In this document: piece after piece, positions 45,106-54,698 of the stretch
Layout of the letters: each line of letters opens with the position of its first letter
Position numbering within the stretch: position 1 is the stretch's first letter
Source of the DNA: Galbibacter orientalis DSM 19592
GTDB taxonomy: Bacteria > Bacteroidota > Bacteroidia > Flavobacteriales > Flavobacteriaceae
Direction of reading: 5' to 3'
Assembly (NCBI RefSeq): GCF_000260115.1
Contig: NZ_JH651379.1
Coordinates: 1,554,501-1,618,500, forward strand
Length of the DNA stretch: 64,000 bases
Made by a program: the position numbers and the translations under genes
Notes under the pieces: generated by a model
Told to the model about the DNA's origin: nothing
Seen by the model: only the letters and a program-made list of their open reading frames with translations
The model's database searches: none

Positions 45106-46752
45106 ATGAAAAACACCTATTTATTCGGGTTACTATTTTTTAGTTTCGTTACGTTACAAGCACAAAAAAAATCAGAAGATCAACCTTTTACAAAGCCAAA
45201 AGTGGTTGTAGGAATTGTTGTTGATCAAATGCGTTATGATTATTTAAATCGTTTTTGGGATAAATATCAGGATGGCGGTTTTAAAAGAATGATAAATGAA
45301 GGATTTAATTGTAAGAATAATCATTTTAATTACATTCCTACTAAAACTGCGGCAGGACATGCCTCTGTTTATACAGGGTCAACACCAAAAACACATGGAA
45401 TTATAGGGAACGATTGGTATGATAAAAACGAAGACAGGTCGGTTTACTGTACGGAAGATGCTACCGTAAATTCTTTAGGAACAGTTACCGATGCTGGTAA
45501 AATGTCTCCGCGTAGAATGTTGTCTAGCACCATGACAGACCAATTGAAGTTAGCAACTGCTTCTAAAGGAAAAGTTATAGGAGTTTCTTTAAAAGATAGA
45601 GGTTCTATACTACCTGCTGGTCATGCTGCGGATGCTGCTTATTGGTTTCAAGGAAAAGAGGAAGGACATTGGGTAACTAGTACTTATTATATGGAGGAGC
45701 TCCCAAAATGGGTTGAGAAATTTAATAAGTCTAAGGCTGCCGAGAACTATAAAAAAGCTTGGAAGCCACTTTACGATATAGATACTTATACCGAAAGCAT
45801 TGAGGACAACAATATATATGAAGGTGCTTTTTCAGGAGAAAAAACGCCCACTTTTCCACATGATTTACCAAAGATTTGGAATGAAAATGGAAAATTTGAC
45901 TTGTTAAAAGGTGTTCCTTTCGGGAATTCTTTAACAGTAGATTTTGCAGAAGCAGCAATTGAAGGGGAAGATATAGGGAAAGATAATATTACAGATTTTA
46001 TTGCAATAAGTTTCTCTGCTACCGATTATGTAGGGCACCGTTTTGGGGTAAGCGCTAAAGAAACTGAAGATACATATTTGAGATTGGATCAAGATTTAGC
46101 ACGTCTTTTTACTTATTTGGATAAAGAAGTAGGGAAAGGCGAGTATACCGTATTTCTAACAGCAGATCATGCGGCTGTAGAAGTACCAAGTTATTTGGAA
46201 AGTATGGAAATTCCAGGAGGGTATTTTAGTAAAAAGGAGTTTTTCGATCCGCTTAACGCTTTTCTAAAAGCAAAATTTGGAAGTGATGAATTGATAAAGA
46301 ATTTCTCTAATGAACAGTTGTTTTTAGATCAAGATGTTGTTAAAGCACTAGGTGTTAGCGCTACAGAAATTGAAGAAGCAATTGTTAACGAGGTTAAGAA
46401 TTACGAGAATGTAGCAGAAGCATATACAGGGACTGCCATGAGAAATCAAGAATTTACCAAAGGTTTGGCAAGTAATTTACAAATGGGTTACAATTTTAAT
46501 AGATCTGGAGATGTATTACTTGTTTTAAGTCCGGGGTATATTCCTTCGTCTTCCCGTACAGGAACTACACACGGGTCGGGTTATGCCTACGATACGCACA
46601 CTCCATTGTTGTTTTTTGGTAAAGGAATTAACCATGGTGAAACAGTAAAACGCACTGAAATTCCAGATATAGCAAATACTATTTGTTCGTTATTGGGAAT
46701 TGCATTTCCAAGTGGAAAAAGTGGAGAACCAATTCAAGAAGTTATAAAATAG
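45106..46752 (+). CDS. pafA: Alkaline phosphatase, PafA type
   Basis: A 548-aa protein with a signal peptide (about 1-20). The alkaline-phosphatase-superfamily sites appear in order: VDQMRYDY (D40), TKTAAGHASVYTG with nucleophile Thr81, GNDWYD, KDRGS with the K163/R165 pair typical of PafA monoesterases, LTADHAA and THGSGYAYDTHTP. It removes phosphate from phosphomonoesters in the periplasm. A TAATTTTG box at 45010-45017 lies upstream; no phosphate-responsive box could be recognised. A terminator follows. Confidence 0.95.
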   Translation: MKNTYLFGLLFFSFVTLQAQKKSEDQPFTKPKVVVGIVVDQMRYDYLNRFWDKYQDGGFKRMINEGFNCKNNHFNYIPTKTAAGHASVYTGSTPKTHGIIGNDWYDKNEDRSVYCTEDATVNSLGTVTDAGKMSPRRMLSSTMTDQLKLATASKGKVIGVSLKDRGSILPAGHAADAAYWFQGKEEGHWVTSTYYMEELPKWVEKFNKSKAAENYKKAWKPLYDIDTYTESIEDNNIYEGAFSGEKTPTFPHDLPKIWNENGKFDLLKGVPFGNSLTVDFAEAAIEGEDIGKDNITDFIAISFSATDYVGHRFGVSAKETEDTYLRLDQDLARLFTYLDKEVGKGEYTVFLTADHAAVEVPSYLESMEIPGGYFSKKEFFDPLNAFLKAKFGSDELIKNFSNEQLFLDQDVVKALGVSATEIEEAIVNEVKNYENVAEAYTGTAMRNQEFTKGLASNLQMGYNFNRSGDVLLVLSPGYIPSSSRTGTTHGSGYAYDTHTPLLFFGKGINHGETVKRTEIPDIANTICSLLGIAFPSGKSGEPIQEVIK

Positions 46753-46756
46753 TTTT

Positions 46757-46832
46757 TAGGAGCTATTTCCCGCTTTTTGCTATATCTTTTTTATGAAAAA
46801 TAAAAAAGGATGTCGCTTCAATCGGGGCTAAA
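46757..46832. repeat. Dispersed element, family C copy 2
   Basis: GAGCTATTTCCCGCTTTTTGC starts it, a hairpin of TATCTTTTTTAT with AATAAAAAAGGAT lies in the middle, and CGCTTCAATCGGGGCTA ends it. It directly follows the pafA stop. It matches the family at 6440-6515 in its two end motifs. Confidence 0.5.
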
Positions 46833-46838
46833 GTATAG

Positions 46839-46874
46839 AAACTCCAAGGGTTTAAAATGCCTTTGGAGTTTTTT
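46839..46874 (+). terminator. Rho-independent terminator downstream of pafA
   Basis: AAACTCCAAGG and CCTTTGGAGTTTTTTT pair with one bulge and end in a T-tract. It sits beyond a family C element, about 90 bases past the pafA stop. Confidence 0.75.
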
Positions 46875-46998
46875 TAATCCTTTATAAAGAGGCTGATTTC
46901 CTAAAGCCTGTTCTGAGTTTATCAAAGGGCTCTGTGTCGAAATGAATTAAAATTGTTTCTTTTGAATATTTCGAGGTTTACTCCGAGGTAGTTATTTC
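46875..46998. repeat. Dispersed hairpin repeat, family A
   Basis: A diverged copy: CCTTTATAAAGAGG, AAAGCCTGTTC..AAAGGGCTCT and TTTCGAGGTTTACTCCGAGG followed by TAGTTATT. It ends twelve bases before the glycosyltransferase stop codon. Confidence 0.65.
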
Positions 46999-47009
46999 TT
47001 AATGAGAAT

Positions 47010-47861
47010 TTAAAAAAGTTTTTTCTTAATGTTTTTTATGCGGTAATCTCTTATAAAAGCACCTTCTTTTTCAGAAACAATAAAAGGAGTTTTGTTCTTT
47101 TTCGCATCAAAAAAGCCCTTCATATTGTCAATAAAAGTTTGTGACTTTTTTTGCTTGAGAGCCATTTTTAAGGAAGCTATTGCGGTAATAAAAAAACCAT
47201 AGCGCATGGTATACATGGCTTTTCCTTGTAGCAATTTTGCTTTTTTATTGTAAGATTTCCCTGTAGGACGTAGGTGTTTTACTTTTAAATTACTATCTGT
47301 AAAAATAGCAAACCCATGGTGTTTTGCTAGCAATTCATCTACAGTATCCCAGCCCATTGCGCATTTTAAATATCCTATAGCATTAAAACAAGAGTTTGTA
47401 TACGCTTTAAAAGCTCCCCGAACATGATTTTTATCCATAGGGTGGTTTAATTTCCATGCTCCATTATCATCCTTTTCATACACAAATCCTCCAGCAATTC
47501 CTATGTTTTCTTGTTCTCTGAATATGGTAGCTATTCTTTCAAAATAATTCTCTGGTAGAATAAGGTCGGCGTCCAATTTTACTATAAAATCATAAGATTC
47601 ATCCAATAACAAAAAACCTTTATTAAAAGCATTAATAACTTTGCTTCCAGGCATGTGTTCGGAAGTAGAGGTGGTGTTTAATTTTTCAATAAAAGGATAT
47701 TCCGTAGCAAAAGAATTGATAATAGCTTCGGTGTTATCTGTAGAATTATCATTCACTACAATAACTTTTTTAGGAAGTAGGGTTTGTGTTACCAAACTAT
47801 TTAAAGTGAGCTTTATAAACGCTTCTTCATTGTGCGCAGGGATAACAACGTAATAATCCAT
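47010..47861 (-). CDS. Glycosyltransferase family 2
   Basis: A 283-aa GT-A enzyme. VIPAHNEEAFIKLTLNSLV at the N-terminus, VVNDNSTDNT and KLDADLILPE (the DxD site) are the family signs. The C-terminal part is charged, without clear membrane helices. It is encoded with a methyltransferase (13 bases upstream) and a KAS III enzyme, which suggests a lipid-linked or polyketide-like product, but that is inference. The real substrate is unknown. Confidence 0.9.
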   Translation of the reverse strand: MDYYVVIPAHNEEAFIKLTLNSLVTQTLLPKKVIVVNDNSTDNTEAIINSFATEYPFIEKLNTTSTSEHMPGSKVINAFNKGFLLLDESYDFIVKLDADLILPENYFERIATIFREQENIGIAGGFVYEKDDNGAWKLNHPMDKNHVRGAFKAYTNSCFNAIGYLKCAMGWDTVDELLAKHHGFAIFTDSNLKVKHLRPTGKSYNKKAKLLQGKAMYTMRYGFFITAIASLKMALKQKKSQTFIDNMKGFFDAKKNKTPFIVSEKEGAFIRDYRIKNIKKKLF

Positions 47862-47874
47862 AGAAAGATTTTAG

Positions 47875-48429
47875 TTATTTTTTTCTTTCAGCATATACAA
47901 TATAATACCTATTTGTAAAGTAGCGTAGTAAGGGTCTAAACCCTATTTTTTTTACGGGATTAGTCCATTTATCTCGTTTTTTAATCTCCCACCCTGCTTT
48001 TTCTAAAAGCCAATCAAACTGCCAGTCTTCAAATTCATGGTAATGTCTATCCCACATATCGGTTTTACTGCGGTAAGCAGGAGAAAACCATAAACGTAAG
48101 GGAACGGATGCTACTAATTTAGCTGCTTTTATATTCTTTAAAACATTGTATGGAGCAATTAAATGCTCAAAAATTTCGAAGGCAGTTACCACTTCTGCAT
48201 CGCTATTTATTACATTAGTAAAATCTGTATCTAAATCCTCTCCCTTTGTGTTTTTTATAACGTAACCCCGTTGTTGCATTAAATCGCTAAACGGATTAGC
48301 AACCCCTAAGTCGAGAATACTAGCAGGTTTAGGAACGGAGGATTCTAAAAATTCTATAGTTTTTTTATAGCGTTTATTCGGGAAATTATTTTCGTACATT
48401 CTATTGCTTTGCTTTAGGTTTTTAGACAT
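47875..48429 (-). CDS. SAM-dependent class I methyltransferase-like protein
   Basis: From the ATG at 48429, 184 aa. ILDLGVANPFSDLM is the SAM-binding motif I, GEDLDTDF and VVTAFEIFEHL (post-I region) follow, and RHYHEFEDWQFDWLLEKAGW is typical of small methyltransferases acting on lipids or sugars. An alternative start two codons earlier is possible. It lies between the KAS III gene and the glycosyltransferase. Confidence 0.85.
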   Translation of the reverse strand: MSKNLKQSNRMYENNFPNKRYKKTIEFLESSVPKPASILDLGVANPFSDLMQQRGYVIKNTKGEDLDTDFTNVINSDAEVVTAFEIFEHLIAPYNVLKNIKAAKLVASVPLRLWFSPAYRSKTDMWDRHYHEFEDWQFDWLLEKAGWEIKKRDKWTNPVKKIGFRPLLRYFTNRYYIVYAERKK

Positions 48430-48512
48430 AATCACCTATACTCCTGCAAATATAGTAATCCGTTTTAATACATCTATTGTTTGGTAATTTATAACTAAAG
48501 GCGATTAGTTAC

Positions 48513-49568
48513 TTAAATTTTATAGGTAATGGCATTGATATTCATTCCTGCTCCAACACTGGCAAACATTACAATATCCCCAGTATTAACTTCTTGATTT
48601 TCTATCATTCCCTTTTTTACAGAATCGAATAAGGTAGGAATTGTAGCTACAGAACTATTTCCTAGTTCATGGATATTCATGGGCATTATGCCTTCAGGAA
48701 TCGATTTGTTATAGAGTCTGTAAAAACGTTTTAAGATAGCTTCATCCATTTTTTCATTTGCCTGATGAATAAATATTTTCTTAACGTCTTCAATAGCTGT
48801 GTTGCTTTGGTCTAAACAATCTTTCATTGCTTGAGGAACGTGAGTTACGGCAAATTCATAAATTTTTCTACCATACATTTTTATATATTTTGTACTATCG
48901 GCAGTTTGATTGTATGATTTTCCGAAGAATAAATAATCAGCTTCATTATAGGCATAGGTGGCAGAAAGGTGGGAGAGAATTCCGGTGTTATTAGGAGTGG
49001 CTTCTAGAATGGTAGCTCCAGCACCATCAGAATAAATCATAGAATCCCGGTCGTGTATATCAATTACTCTAGAGAGTGTTTCTGCTCCAATAACCAGACA
49101 TTTTTTTGCCATTCCTGCTTTTATAAATGCTTGCGCTTGTACTACGCCTTCAATCCAGCCAGGGCAACCAAAAAGTACATCATAGGCTACGCATCTAGGG
49201 TTTTTTATCTTTAGGGATTGCTTTACTCGAGATGCAATACTTGGTACAGCATCGCTTTGTGTAGTGCCATGCTTTATATCTCCAAAATTATGAGCTACAA
49301 TAATATAATCAATCGTTTCTTTATCGGTTTTAGCATCTTCGATAGCCTTTTCAGCAGCAAAAAATGCAATATCGGAGGTTGTATAATTGTCTTTTACATA
49401 CCTTCTATTCTCAATACCTGTAATGGCTTTGAATTTTTCAATAATCACTTCATTTGAATAATTAATAGGACTTCCATCGGTATTTAAAAATTCAAATTTT
49501 GAAAACGAGCTATTTGTCGTCACTTGGGTAGGAATATAACATCCAGTTCCAGTAATCTTTACATTCAT
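48513..49568 (-). CDS. Beta-ketoacyl-ACP synthase III (FabH-like)
   Basis: A 351-aa thiolase-fold enzyme with the KAS III triad: Cys in VLFGCPGWIEG, His in IFIHQANEKMD and Asn in HELGNSSVA. It condenses acyl-CoA with malonyl-ACP; housekeeping FabH is usually about 320 residues, and the presence of a methyltransferase and glycosyltransferase downstream suggests a special-purpose synthase instead. A TATATTTG box at 49585-49592 on the minus strand lies just upstream. Confidence 0.9.
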   Translation of the reverse strand: MNVKITGTGCYIPTQVTTNSSFSKFEFLNTDGSPINYSNEVIIEKFKAITGIENRRYVKDNYTTSDIAFFAAEKAIEDAKTDKETIDYIIVAHNFGDIKHGTTQSDAVPSIASRVKQSLKIKNPRCVAYDVLFGCPGWIEGVVQAQAFIKAGMAKKCLVIGAETLSRVIDIHDRDSMIYSDGAGATILEATPNNTGILSHLSATYAYNEADYLFFGKSYNQTADSTKYIKMYGRKIYEFAVTHVPQAMKDCLDQSNTAIEDVKKIFIHQANEKMDEAILKRFYRLYNKSIPEGIMPMNIHELGNSSVATIPTLFDSVKKGMIENQEVNTGDIVMFASVGAGMNINAITYKI

Positions 49569-49683
49569 TGAGAATCAGTTTTATCAAATATACAATGTAT
49601 TAACATAAGATACTATGCATGCATAATTTATTTTACGATGTTCATTAGACTTAAAGGTATTGAAATATTGTTTTTTATAACAA

Positions 49684-49714
49684 AAAAAAGCCTTTCAAAT
49701 AAATGAAAGGCCTT
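49684..49714 (-). terminator. Rho-independent terminator of gcvP
   Basis: AAGCCTTTCA and TGAAAGGCCTT form a stem with a six-base loop about 30 bases past the gcvP stop, with an A-tract on the left (T-tract on the minus strand). Confidence 0.88.
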
Positions 49715-49742
49715 CTGAATGTATAATGTTTATGGGCTTTTT

Positions 49743-52592
49743 CTATGCCTCAATATAATCTTCAATAGGAGCACATGTACACATTAAATTACGATCTCCA
49801 TAGGCTTCATCAACACGTCTAACGGTTGGCCAGAATTTATTATCGGTAATATAATCTATTGGAAATGCTGCTTCTTCTCTTGAATAAGGGAAATCCCATT
49901 CTGAGGCAGTTAGCATTTTTAATGTGTGCGGTGCATTTTTTAAAACGTTATTTGTTTCTCCTTCTTCTAGTGCTTCAATTTCTTTTGTAATAGAAATTAA
50001 GGCGTCACAAAAACGATCTAATTCTGCTAGGTTCTCACTTTCTGTAGGCTCAATCATCATTGTTCCTGCTACAGGGAATGATACTGTAGGTGCGTGGAAG
50101 CCATAATCAATAAGTCTCTTTGCAATATCAGTTACTTCTACTCCTTTTGCTTTAAAAGGGCGACAATCGATAATCATTTCGTGTGCTGCTCTCCCTTTTT
50201 CTCCCGTATAAAGTACATCAAAAGAACCGCTTAATCGATTCTTAATATAGTTTGCATTTAAAATTGCCATACTAGTAGCTTGTTTTAAACCTTTAGCTCC
50301 TAACATTTTTATATATCCGTAGGAAATTAAACAAACTAATGAGCTTCCCCATGGGGCTGCTGAAATTGCATCAATAGCATTTTCTCCGCCAGTTTTGATT
50401 ACTGGATTTGAAGGTAAAAACTGAACTAAATGTTCTGCAACACAAATAGGACCAACTCCAGGACCACCACCACCGTGAGGAATGGCAAATGTTTTATGAA
50501 GATTTAAGTGGCATACATCTGCACCAATTGTTGCAGGGTTTGTTAAACCTACTTGTGCATTCATGTTGGCACCATCCATATATACTTGTCCGCCGTTATC
50601 GTGGATAAGTTGTGTTATTTCTTTAATAGAGGATTCAAAAACTCCGTGCGTAGAAGGGTATGTTACCATTAAAGCAGCAAGCTCTTCTTTATGCTTTTCA
50701 GCTTTTTCACGTAAATCTTCAATATCAATATTTCCTTTTTCATCTGTTTTAGTTACTACTACTTTCATTCCTGCTAAAACTGCAGATGCCGGATTAGTAC
50801 CGTGTGCAGATGCTGGAATTAAACAGATGTTTCTATGCTCTTGGTTACGCGATTTATGATAAGCCCGAATTACTAAAAGTCCGGCATATTCCCCTTGAGC
50901 TCCAGAATTAGGTTGTAGTGAAGTTCCTGCAAAACCTGTTATTACATTTAATTGCTCTTCTAGAGTTTTTAAAACTTCTTGATAACCTTGCGCTTGCTCT
51001 ATAGGTACAAAAGGATGGATATTTCCCCACTCATCCCAACTTATAGGAAGCATTTCTGAAGCAGCATTTAGCTTCATGGTACAAGAACCTAAGGAAATCA
51101 TAGAGTGATTTAAAGCTAAATCTTTACGCTCTAATTTTTTAATGTAACGCATCAAAGCAGTTTCTGAATGATACGAGTTAAATACTTCATTCTCTAAAAA
51201 CGGAGAAACACGAGTACTTCCGTTAAGAATGCTAGAGTTTTCAACTAAATTATCAATCTTAACAGTATTTTTTCCTGCTGCATCAGCAAAAATTTGAACT
51301 ATTCTATTTAAATCGTTAAGCGTAGTAGCTTCGTTTAATGAAATAGCAACTTTATCGCCATCAACATATAAAAAGTTTACGTTTTCTAATTCAGCAATTG
51401 GTTTTACATGATGCCCATCTGCTTTTATTAAAATAGTATCAAAGTACGATTCGTTTAATTGCTCATATCCTAAACTTGATAAAGCGTTAGAGAGTGTAAT
51501 AGTTGAATTATGGACTTTATCTGCAATATATTTTAATCCTTTTGGTCCGTGGTAAACAGCATACATTCCAGCCATAACAGCTAGTAAAACTTGTGCTGTA
51601 CAAATGTTGGATGTTGCTTTGTCTCTTTTAATATGTTGCTCTCTAGTTTGGAGCGCCATACGTAAAGCACGGTTTCCATCGGTATCTTTAGTAACTCCAA
51701 TAATTCTACCTGGAATGTTACGTTTGTATGCTTCTTTTGTTGCAAAAAAAGCAGCGTGTGGACCACCATAGCCTAACGGAATACCAAAACGTTGCGTTGT
51801 TCCAACAACAACTTCTGCTCCTAATTCTCCTGGAGGGGTTAAGTTTACCAAACTTAAAATATCTGCTGCAAAGGCTACTTTTATGTTATTGTTATTTGCT
51901 TTTGAAACAAATTCGGAATAATTAAAAACAGCTCCATGTTTTCCTGGGTATTGTAAAAAAGCTCCAAAAAATTCTTCTGAAAAATCAAAAGAAGTATGGT
52001 TGCCAACAACTAATTCTATTTCTAATGGCGTGGCATGAGATTTTAAAACAGAAAGCGTTTGAGGTAAAATTTCATCAGAAACAAAGAACTTATTTATTTC
52101 CTTTTTTTTCTGATCTCTACTTCTCGCACCAAATAACATCGACATGGCTTCTGCTGCAGCCGTTCCTTCATCTAATAAAGAAGCATTTGCTAATTCCATT
52201 CCAGTAAGATCGCATATCATAGTTTGGAAGTTTAATAAGGCTTCCAATCTACCTTGAGCAATTTCTGCTTGGTAAGGTGTGTATGCAGTATACCAGCCTG
52301 GATTTTCAAGAATATTTCTCTTGATAACAGATGGCGTAATTGACTCATGGTAACCAAGACCAATGTATGTTTTAAATACTTTATTTTTAGTTGCCAGTTG
52401 TTTTAGATGCGCTAAATACTCATACTCTGTCATTGCTTCCGGAAGGTTTAAGTCCGACTTTAATCGGATACCATCTGGAAATGTCTCATACAGGAGCTCA
52501 TCCATATTTTTAACACCAACTGTTTTGAACATAGTGTTTAAATCATCTTCTTGGGGGCCAATATGGCGGGTAACAAAAGAATCTGTTTTCAT
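49743..52592 (-). CDS. gcvP: Glycine dehydrogenase (decarboxylating), P protein
   Basis: A 949-aa full-length fused P protein: FVTRHIGP at the N-terminus, the first half with [17 protein letters not shown], and the PLP lysine near residue 700 in [20 protein letters not shown]. It decarboxylates glycine and passes the aminomethyl group to the lipoylated H protein. A TACTTTTG box on the minus strand (52623-52630) is 30 bases upstream of the start. No glycine riboswitch can be seen in the 138-base leader. Single gene. Confidence 0.98.
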   Translation of the reverse strand: MKTDSFVTRHIGPQEDDLNTMFKTVGVKNMDELLYETFPDGIRLKSDLNLPEAMTEYEYLAHLKQLATKNKVFKTYIGLGYHESITPSVIKRNILENPGWYTAYTPYQAEIAQGRLEALLNFQTMICDLTGMELANASLLDEGTAAAEAMSMLFGARSRDQKKKEINKFFVSDEILPQTLSVLKSHATPLEIELVVGNHTSFDFSEEFFGAFLQYPGKHGAVFNYSEFVSKANNNNIKVAFAADILSLVNLTPPGELGAEVVVGTTQRFGIPLGYGGPHAAFFATKEAYKRNIPGRIIGVTKDTDGNRALRMALQTREQHIKRDKATSNICTAQVLLAVMAGMYAVYHGPKGLKYIADKVHNSTITLSNALSSLGYEQLNESYFDTILIKADGHHVKPIAELENVNFLYVDGDKVAISLNEATTLNDLNRIVQIFADAAGKNTVKIDNLVENSSILNGSTRVSPFLENEVFNSYHSETALMRYIKKLERKDLALNHSMISLGSCTMKLNAASEMLPISWDEWGNIHPFVPIEQAQGYQEVLKTLEEQLNVITGFAGTSLQPNSGAQGEYAGLLVIRAYHKSRNQEHRNICLIPASAHGTNPASAVLAGMKVVVTKTDEKGNIDIEDLREKAEKHKEELAALMVTYPSTHGVFESSIKEITQLIHDNGGQVYMDGANMNAQVGLTNPATIGADVCHLNLHKTFAIPHGGGGPGVGPICVAEHLVQFLPSNPVIKTGGENAIDAISAAPWGSSLVCLISYGYIKMLGAKGLKQATSMAILNANYIKNRLSGSFDVLYTGEKGRAAHEMIIDCRPFKAKGVEVTDIAKRLIDYGFHAPTVSFPVAGTMMIEPTESENLAELDRFCDALISITKEIEALEEGETNNVLKNAPHTLKMLTASEWDFPYSREEAAFPIDYITDNKFWPTVRRVDEAYGDRNLMCTCAPIEDYIEA

Positions 52593-52730
52593 TATAACCG
52601 TCTAAAAATGTTTTAATTTGCGCAAAAGTACATATTATATTGGTTTAAAAAAGTACTTTTAAAACGGCTTTAACGAAAGTTTATAAACAGACTGTTAACT
52701 AAACCCTTTTTATATAGTTATTTTGTTGAT

Positions 52731-53543
52731 ATGAAACTACTTAAACAGGTTTTTGATTTTTATTTGGACTCAAGTATTCATGTGGCTTTGGCGGTTTATG
52801 CATTAGCTAGAATAACAATGTATAATTTTAATATACCTTATGACGAGGTTATAGCTTTAGCACTTTTTTTTGGTACCATTGTAGAGTATAGTTTTATAAA
52901 GTATAGTCCGCTTGCAAAACATTATGTTTTTGTGGCCGAAAAATACATTAGAACTATTCAAATATTTAGTGGTGTTTGTTTTTTAGTAGCAATGTATTAT
53001 GTTTTTCAGTTGAATTATAAAACACTCATTGCTGCTTCTGTGTTGGTGATTTTAGCTTTTTTATATGTGGTTCCAGCAATTTCAAGGGAAAGAAATTTTA
53101 GAAGTTTAAAAGGGGCGAAAATTTATATTGTAGGGATTACATGGTCTGTATCTACAGTTGTTTTACCTCTTTTAAATAATGAAGTAGCTATTTCTACGGA
53201 TGCGTATTTAGAGTTGCTTCAGCGTTTTGTATTTATTATAGTGCTAATGATTCCTTTTGAGATTAGAGATTTAAAAACCGATGAAGATTGGTTGAGAACC
53301 CTCCCTCAGGTATTGGGCGTTAAGGGGGTTAAAATTTTAGGAATAATTTTAATAGTTGCTTTTTGTGGACTTAGCTATTTAATGAAGGATATGTCTAGCA
53401 AAAGTCATTTAATAGAAATTATAATAAGCTTTTTACTACTTTTTGCAGTGTTATTTTCAAAAAAAGAACAGGCATCTTACTATTCTAGTTTTTTTGTGGA
53501 AAGTATTTCAATTGTATGGTGGTCACTCCTTATTTATGCTTGA
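52731..53543 (+). CDS. UbiA-like membrane prenyltransferase family protein
   Basis: A 270-aa protein with about eight hydrophobic segments. IPFEIRDLKTDEDWLRTLPQVLG is like the second Asp-rich motif of UbiA enzymes; the first DxxxD motif is not obvious in its usual place (SFIKYSPLAKHY..), so catalysis is uncertain. It may be a divergent member with no prenyl transfer. The stop overlaps the convergent mini anti-sigma gene by ten bases. Confidence 0.7.
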   Translation: MKLLKQVFDFYLDSSIHVALAVYALARITMYNFNIPYDEVIALALFFGTIVEYSFIKYSPLAKHYVFVAEKYIRTIQIFSGVCFLVAMYYVFQLNYKTLIAASVLVILAFLYVVPAISRERNFRSLKGAKIYIVGITWSVSTVVLPLLNNEVAISTDAYLELLQRFVFIIVLMIPFEIRDLKTDEDWLRTLPQVLGVKGVKILGIILIVAFCGLSYLMKDMSSKSHLIEIIISFLLLFAVLFSKKEQASYYSSFFVESISIVWWSLLIYA

Positions 53544-53794
53544 GATTGAGAAGTATTTATTTTTTCCTTCATCTCATTTTTTTTCTGTGTATCCAAAGTT
53601 TTAATTTCAGCTTCCTGGCAAAGTTTAGTTAAGTTAACATTACGTTTGCTGTAGGACTTTGTAGCCTTACACCATAAAATGCGTAAATTTAATTTTAACT
53701 TCTCTAAAAATGTAGCCTCACCATATTGCATTTTATCGCAAATGTGTTTTGCTTCTTCACAAGATATAAGAAGATTATTTTTTTTAGTACTCAT
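53534..53794 (-). CDS. Putative mini zinc-type anti-sigma factor
   Basis: An 86-aa protein with ISCEEAKHICDKMQYGEATF near the N-terminus: C-x3-H-x2-C is a compact zinc-binding (ZAS/zf-HC2) signature. There is no membrane helix, so it would be a soluble anti-sigma. Its start overlaps the sigma stop in ATGA. Placement and the C/H motif together support the call, though the C-terminal half is unfamiliar. Confidence 0.7.
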   Translation of the reverse strand: MSTKKNNLLISCEEAKHICDKMQYGEATFLEKLKLNLRILWCKATKSYSKRNVNLTKLCQEAEIKTLDTQKKNEMKEKINTSQSQA

Positions 53795-54351
53795 TTTTTA
53801 AACCAATTATTTTCTAAACAGTCCATTAAATTTGTTCTTGCTCGATGAACTATTACCCATAAATTAGACGCAGAGATATTTAATTCTTTACAAATATCTT
53901 CTGTATCCATGCCTTGAATTGTTTTTTTTATAAAAACATCTGCCTGTTTTTTAGGGAGTTTCATTAAGCATTCTTGTATTGCCATTCCTAACTCCTTATT
54001 TTGTAAAGCGTCTTCAGCATTAATATCAAAAGGGTCTGCAACAGTGTCCTCAAGCCAATCGCCTTCTTGATCTTCACGATTGGAATAGCCCATTTTAACT
54101 TCAGCTTTTCCTTTAGTAGAATTTATTTTTCGGTAATGATCAATAATTTTTCTTTTAAGAATAGAAATGAGCCAAGTACGCTCGGCGGCCTCACCTTTGA
54201 AGTTTTTAGCAGATTTTAATCCTGCCAAAAAGGTTTCTTGTACCAAATCTTCAGCAACAATAGTGTCGTTCACTCGTGTTATGGTGTAATTATAAAGATA
54301 GTCGGCATATTCGTCTACCCACTTCGAAGGATCTAGTTTGTTTTTAGGCAC
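53791..54351 (-). CDS. ECF-family RNA polymerase sigma factor
   Basis: A 186-aa sigma factor: region 2 (NDTIVAEDLVQETFLAGLKSAKNF, AERTWLISILKRKIIDHYRK) and region 4 (KQADVFIKKTIQGMDTEDICKELNISASNLWVIVHRARTNLMDC). It ends in LMDCLENNWF. Paired with the small zinc-type anti-sigma downstream, it fits the soluble-ZAS group that often answers redox or zinc stress. Upstream are 347 bases holding degenerate tandem-array blocks. Confidence 0.92.
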   Translation of the reverse strand: MPKNKLDPSKWVDEYADYLYNYTITRVNDTIVAEDLVQETFLAGLKSAKNFKGEAAERTWLISILKRKIIDHYRKINSTKGKAEVKMGYSNREDQEGDWLEDTVADPFDINAEDALQNKELGMAIQECLMKLPKKQADVFIKKTIQGMDTEDICKELNISASNLWVIVHRARTNLMDCLENNWFKK

Positions 54352-54424
54352 GCTAAATTTAATTTACTTCAAAAATAGGATAAAAACTTTAATAAACACT
54401 TTTGTGGATTTACATTTTAAATTT

Positions 54425-54600
54425 TAACCACAATACACGGATGTATCATTCTTTACCGATTAAAGAAACAAGACTGCTTCGATATAAGCGAAAAGACTAA
54501 ATTTTAACTTTTATAAAATAAGTAGTTTAATAAATTTCTATTTACTTTTATCGGGGAACAATCCAAAAAACATTTGTGAATTTGTGGCAAACAGAATTTC
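54425..54600. repeat. Dispersed blocks related to the 9.4-kb tandem array
   Basis: In the 347-bp gap before the rhodanese gene, AATACACGGATG lies near 54431 and CATTTGTGAATTTGTGGCAA near 54569, echoing the array's ACACGGATGG and GTGAATCCGTGGCAAC. They stand in reverse order to the array units. No gene is seen in the gap. Confidence 0.45.
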
Positions 54601-54698
54601 AGGATGTATACAAACTATGTACTTTTAAATTTAGTTGCTCAGTGGAGGGATTATTTTGATGTTTCATATAGTCATTAAAAACAATTTAAAATAAGCAC

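Noticed and set aside
52593-52730. A glycine riboswitch upstream of gcvP
   Set aside because: The leader is only about 138 bases, shared with the divergent UbiA-like gene, and shows no conserved riboswitch blocks.
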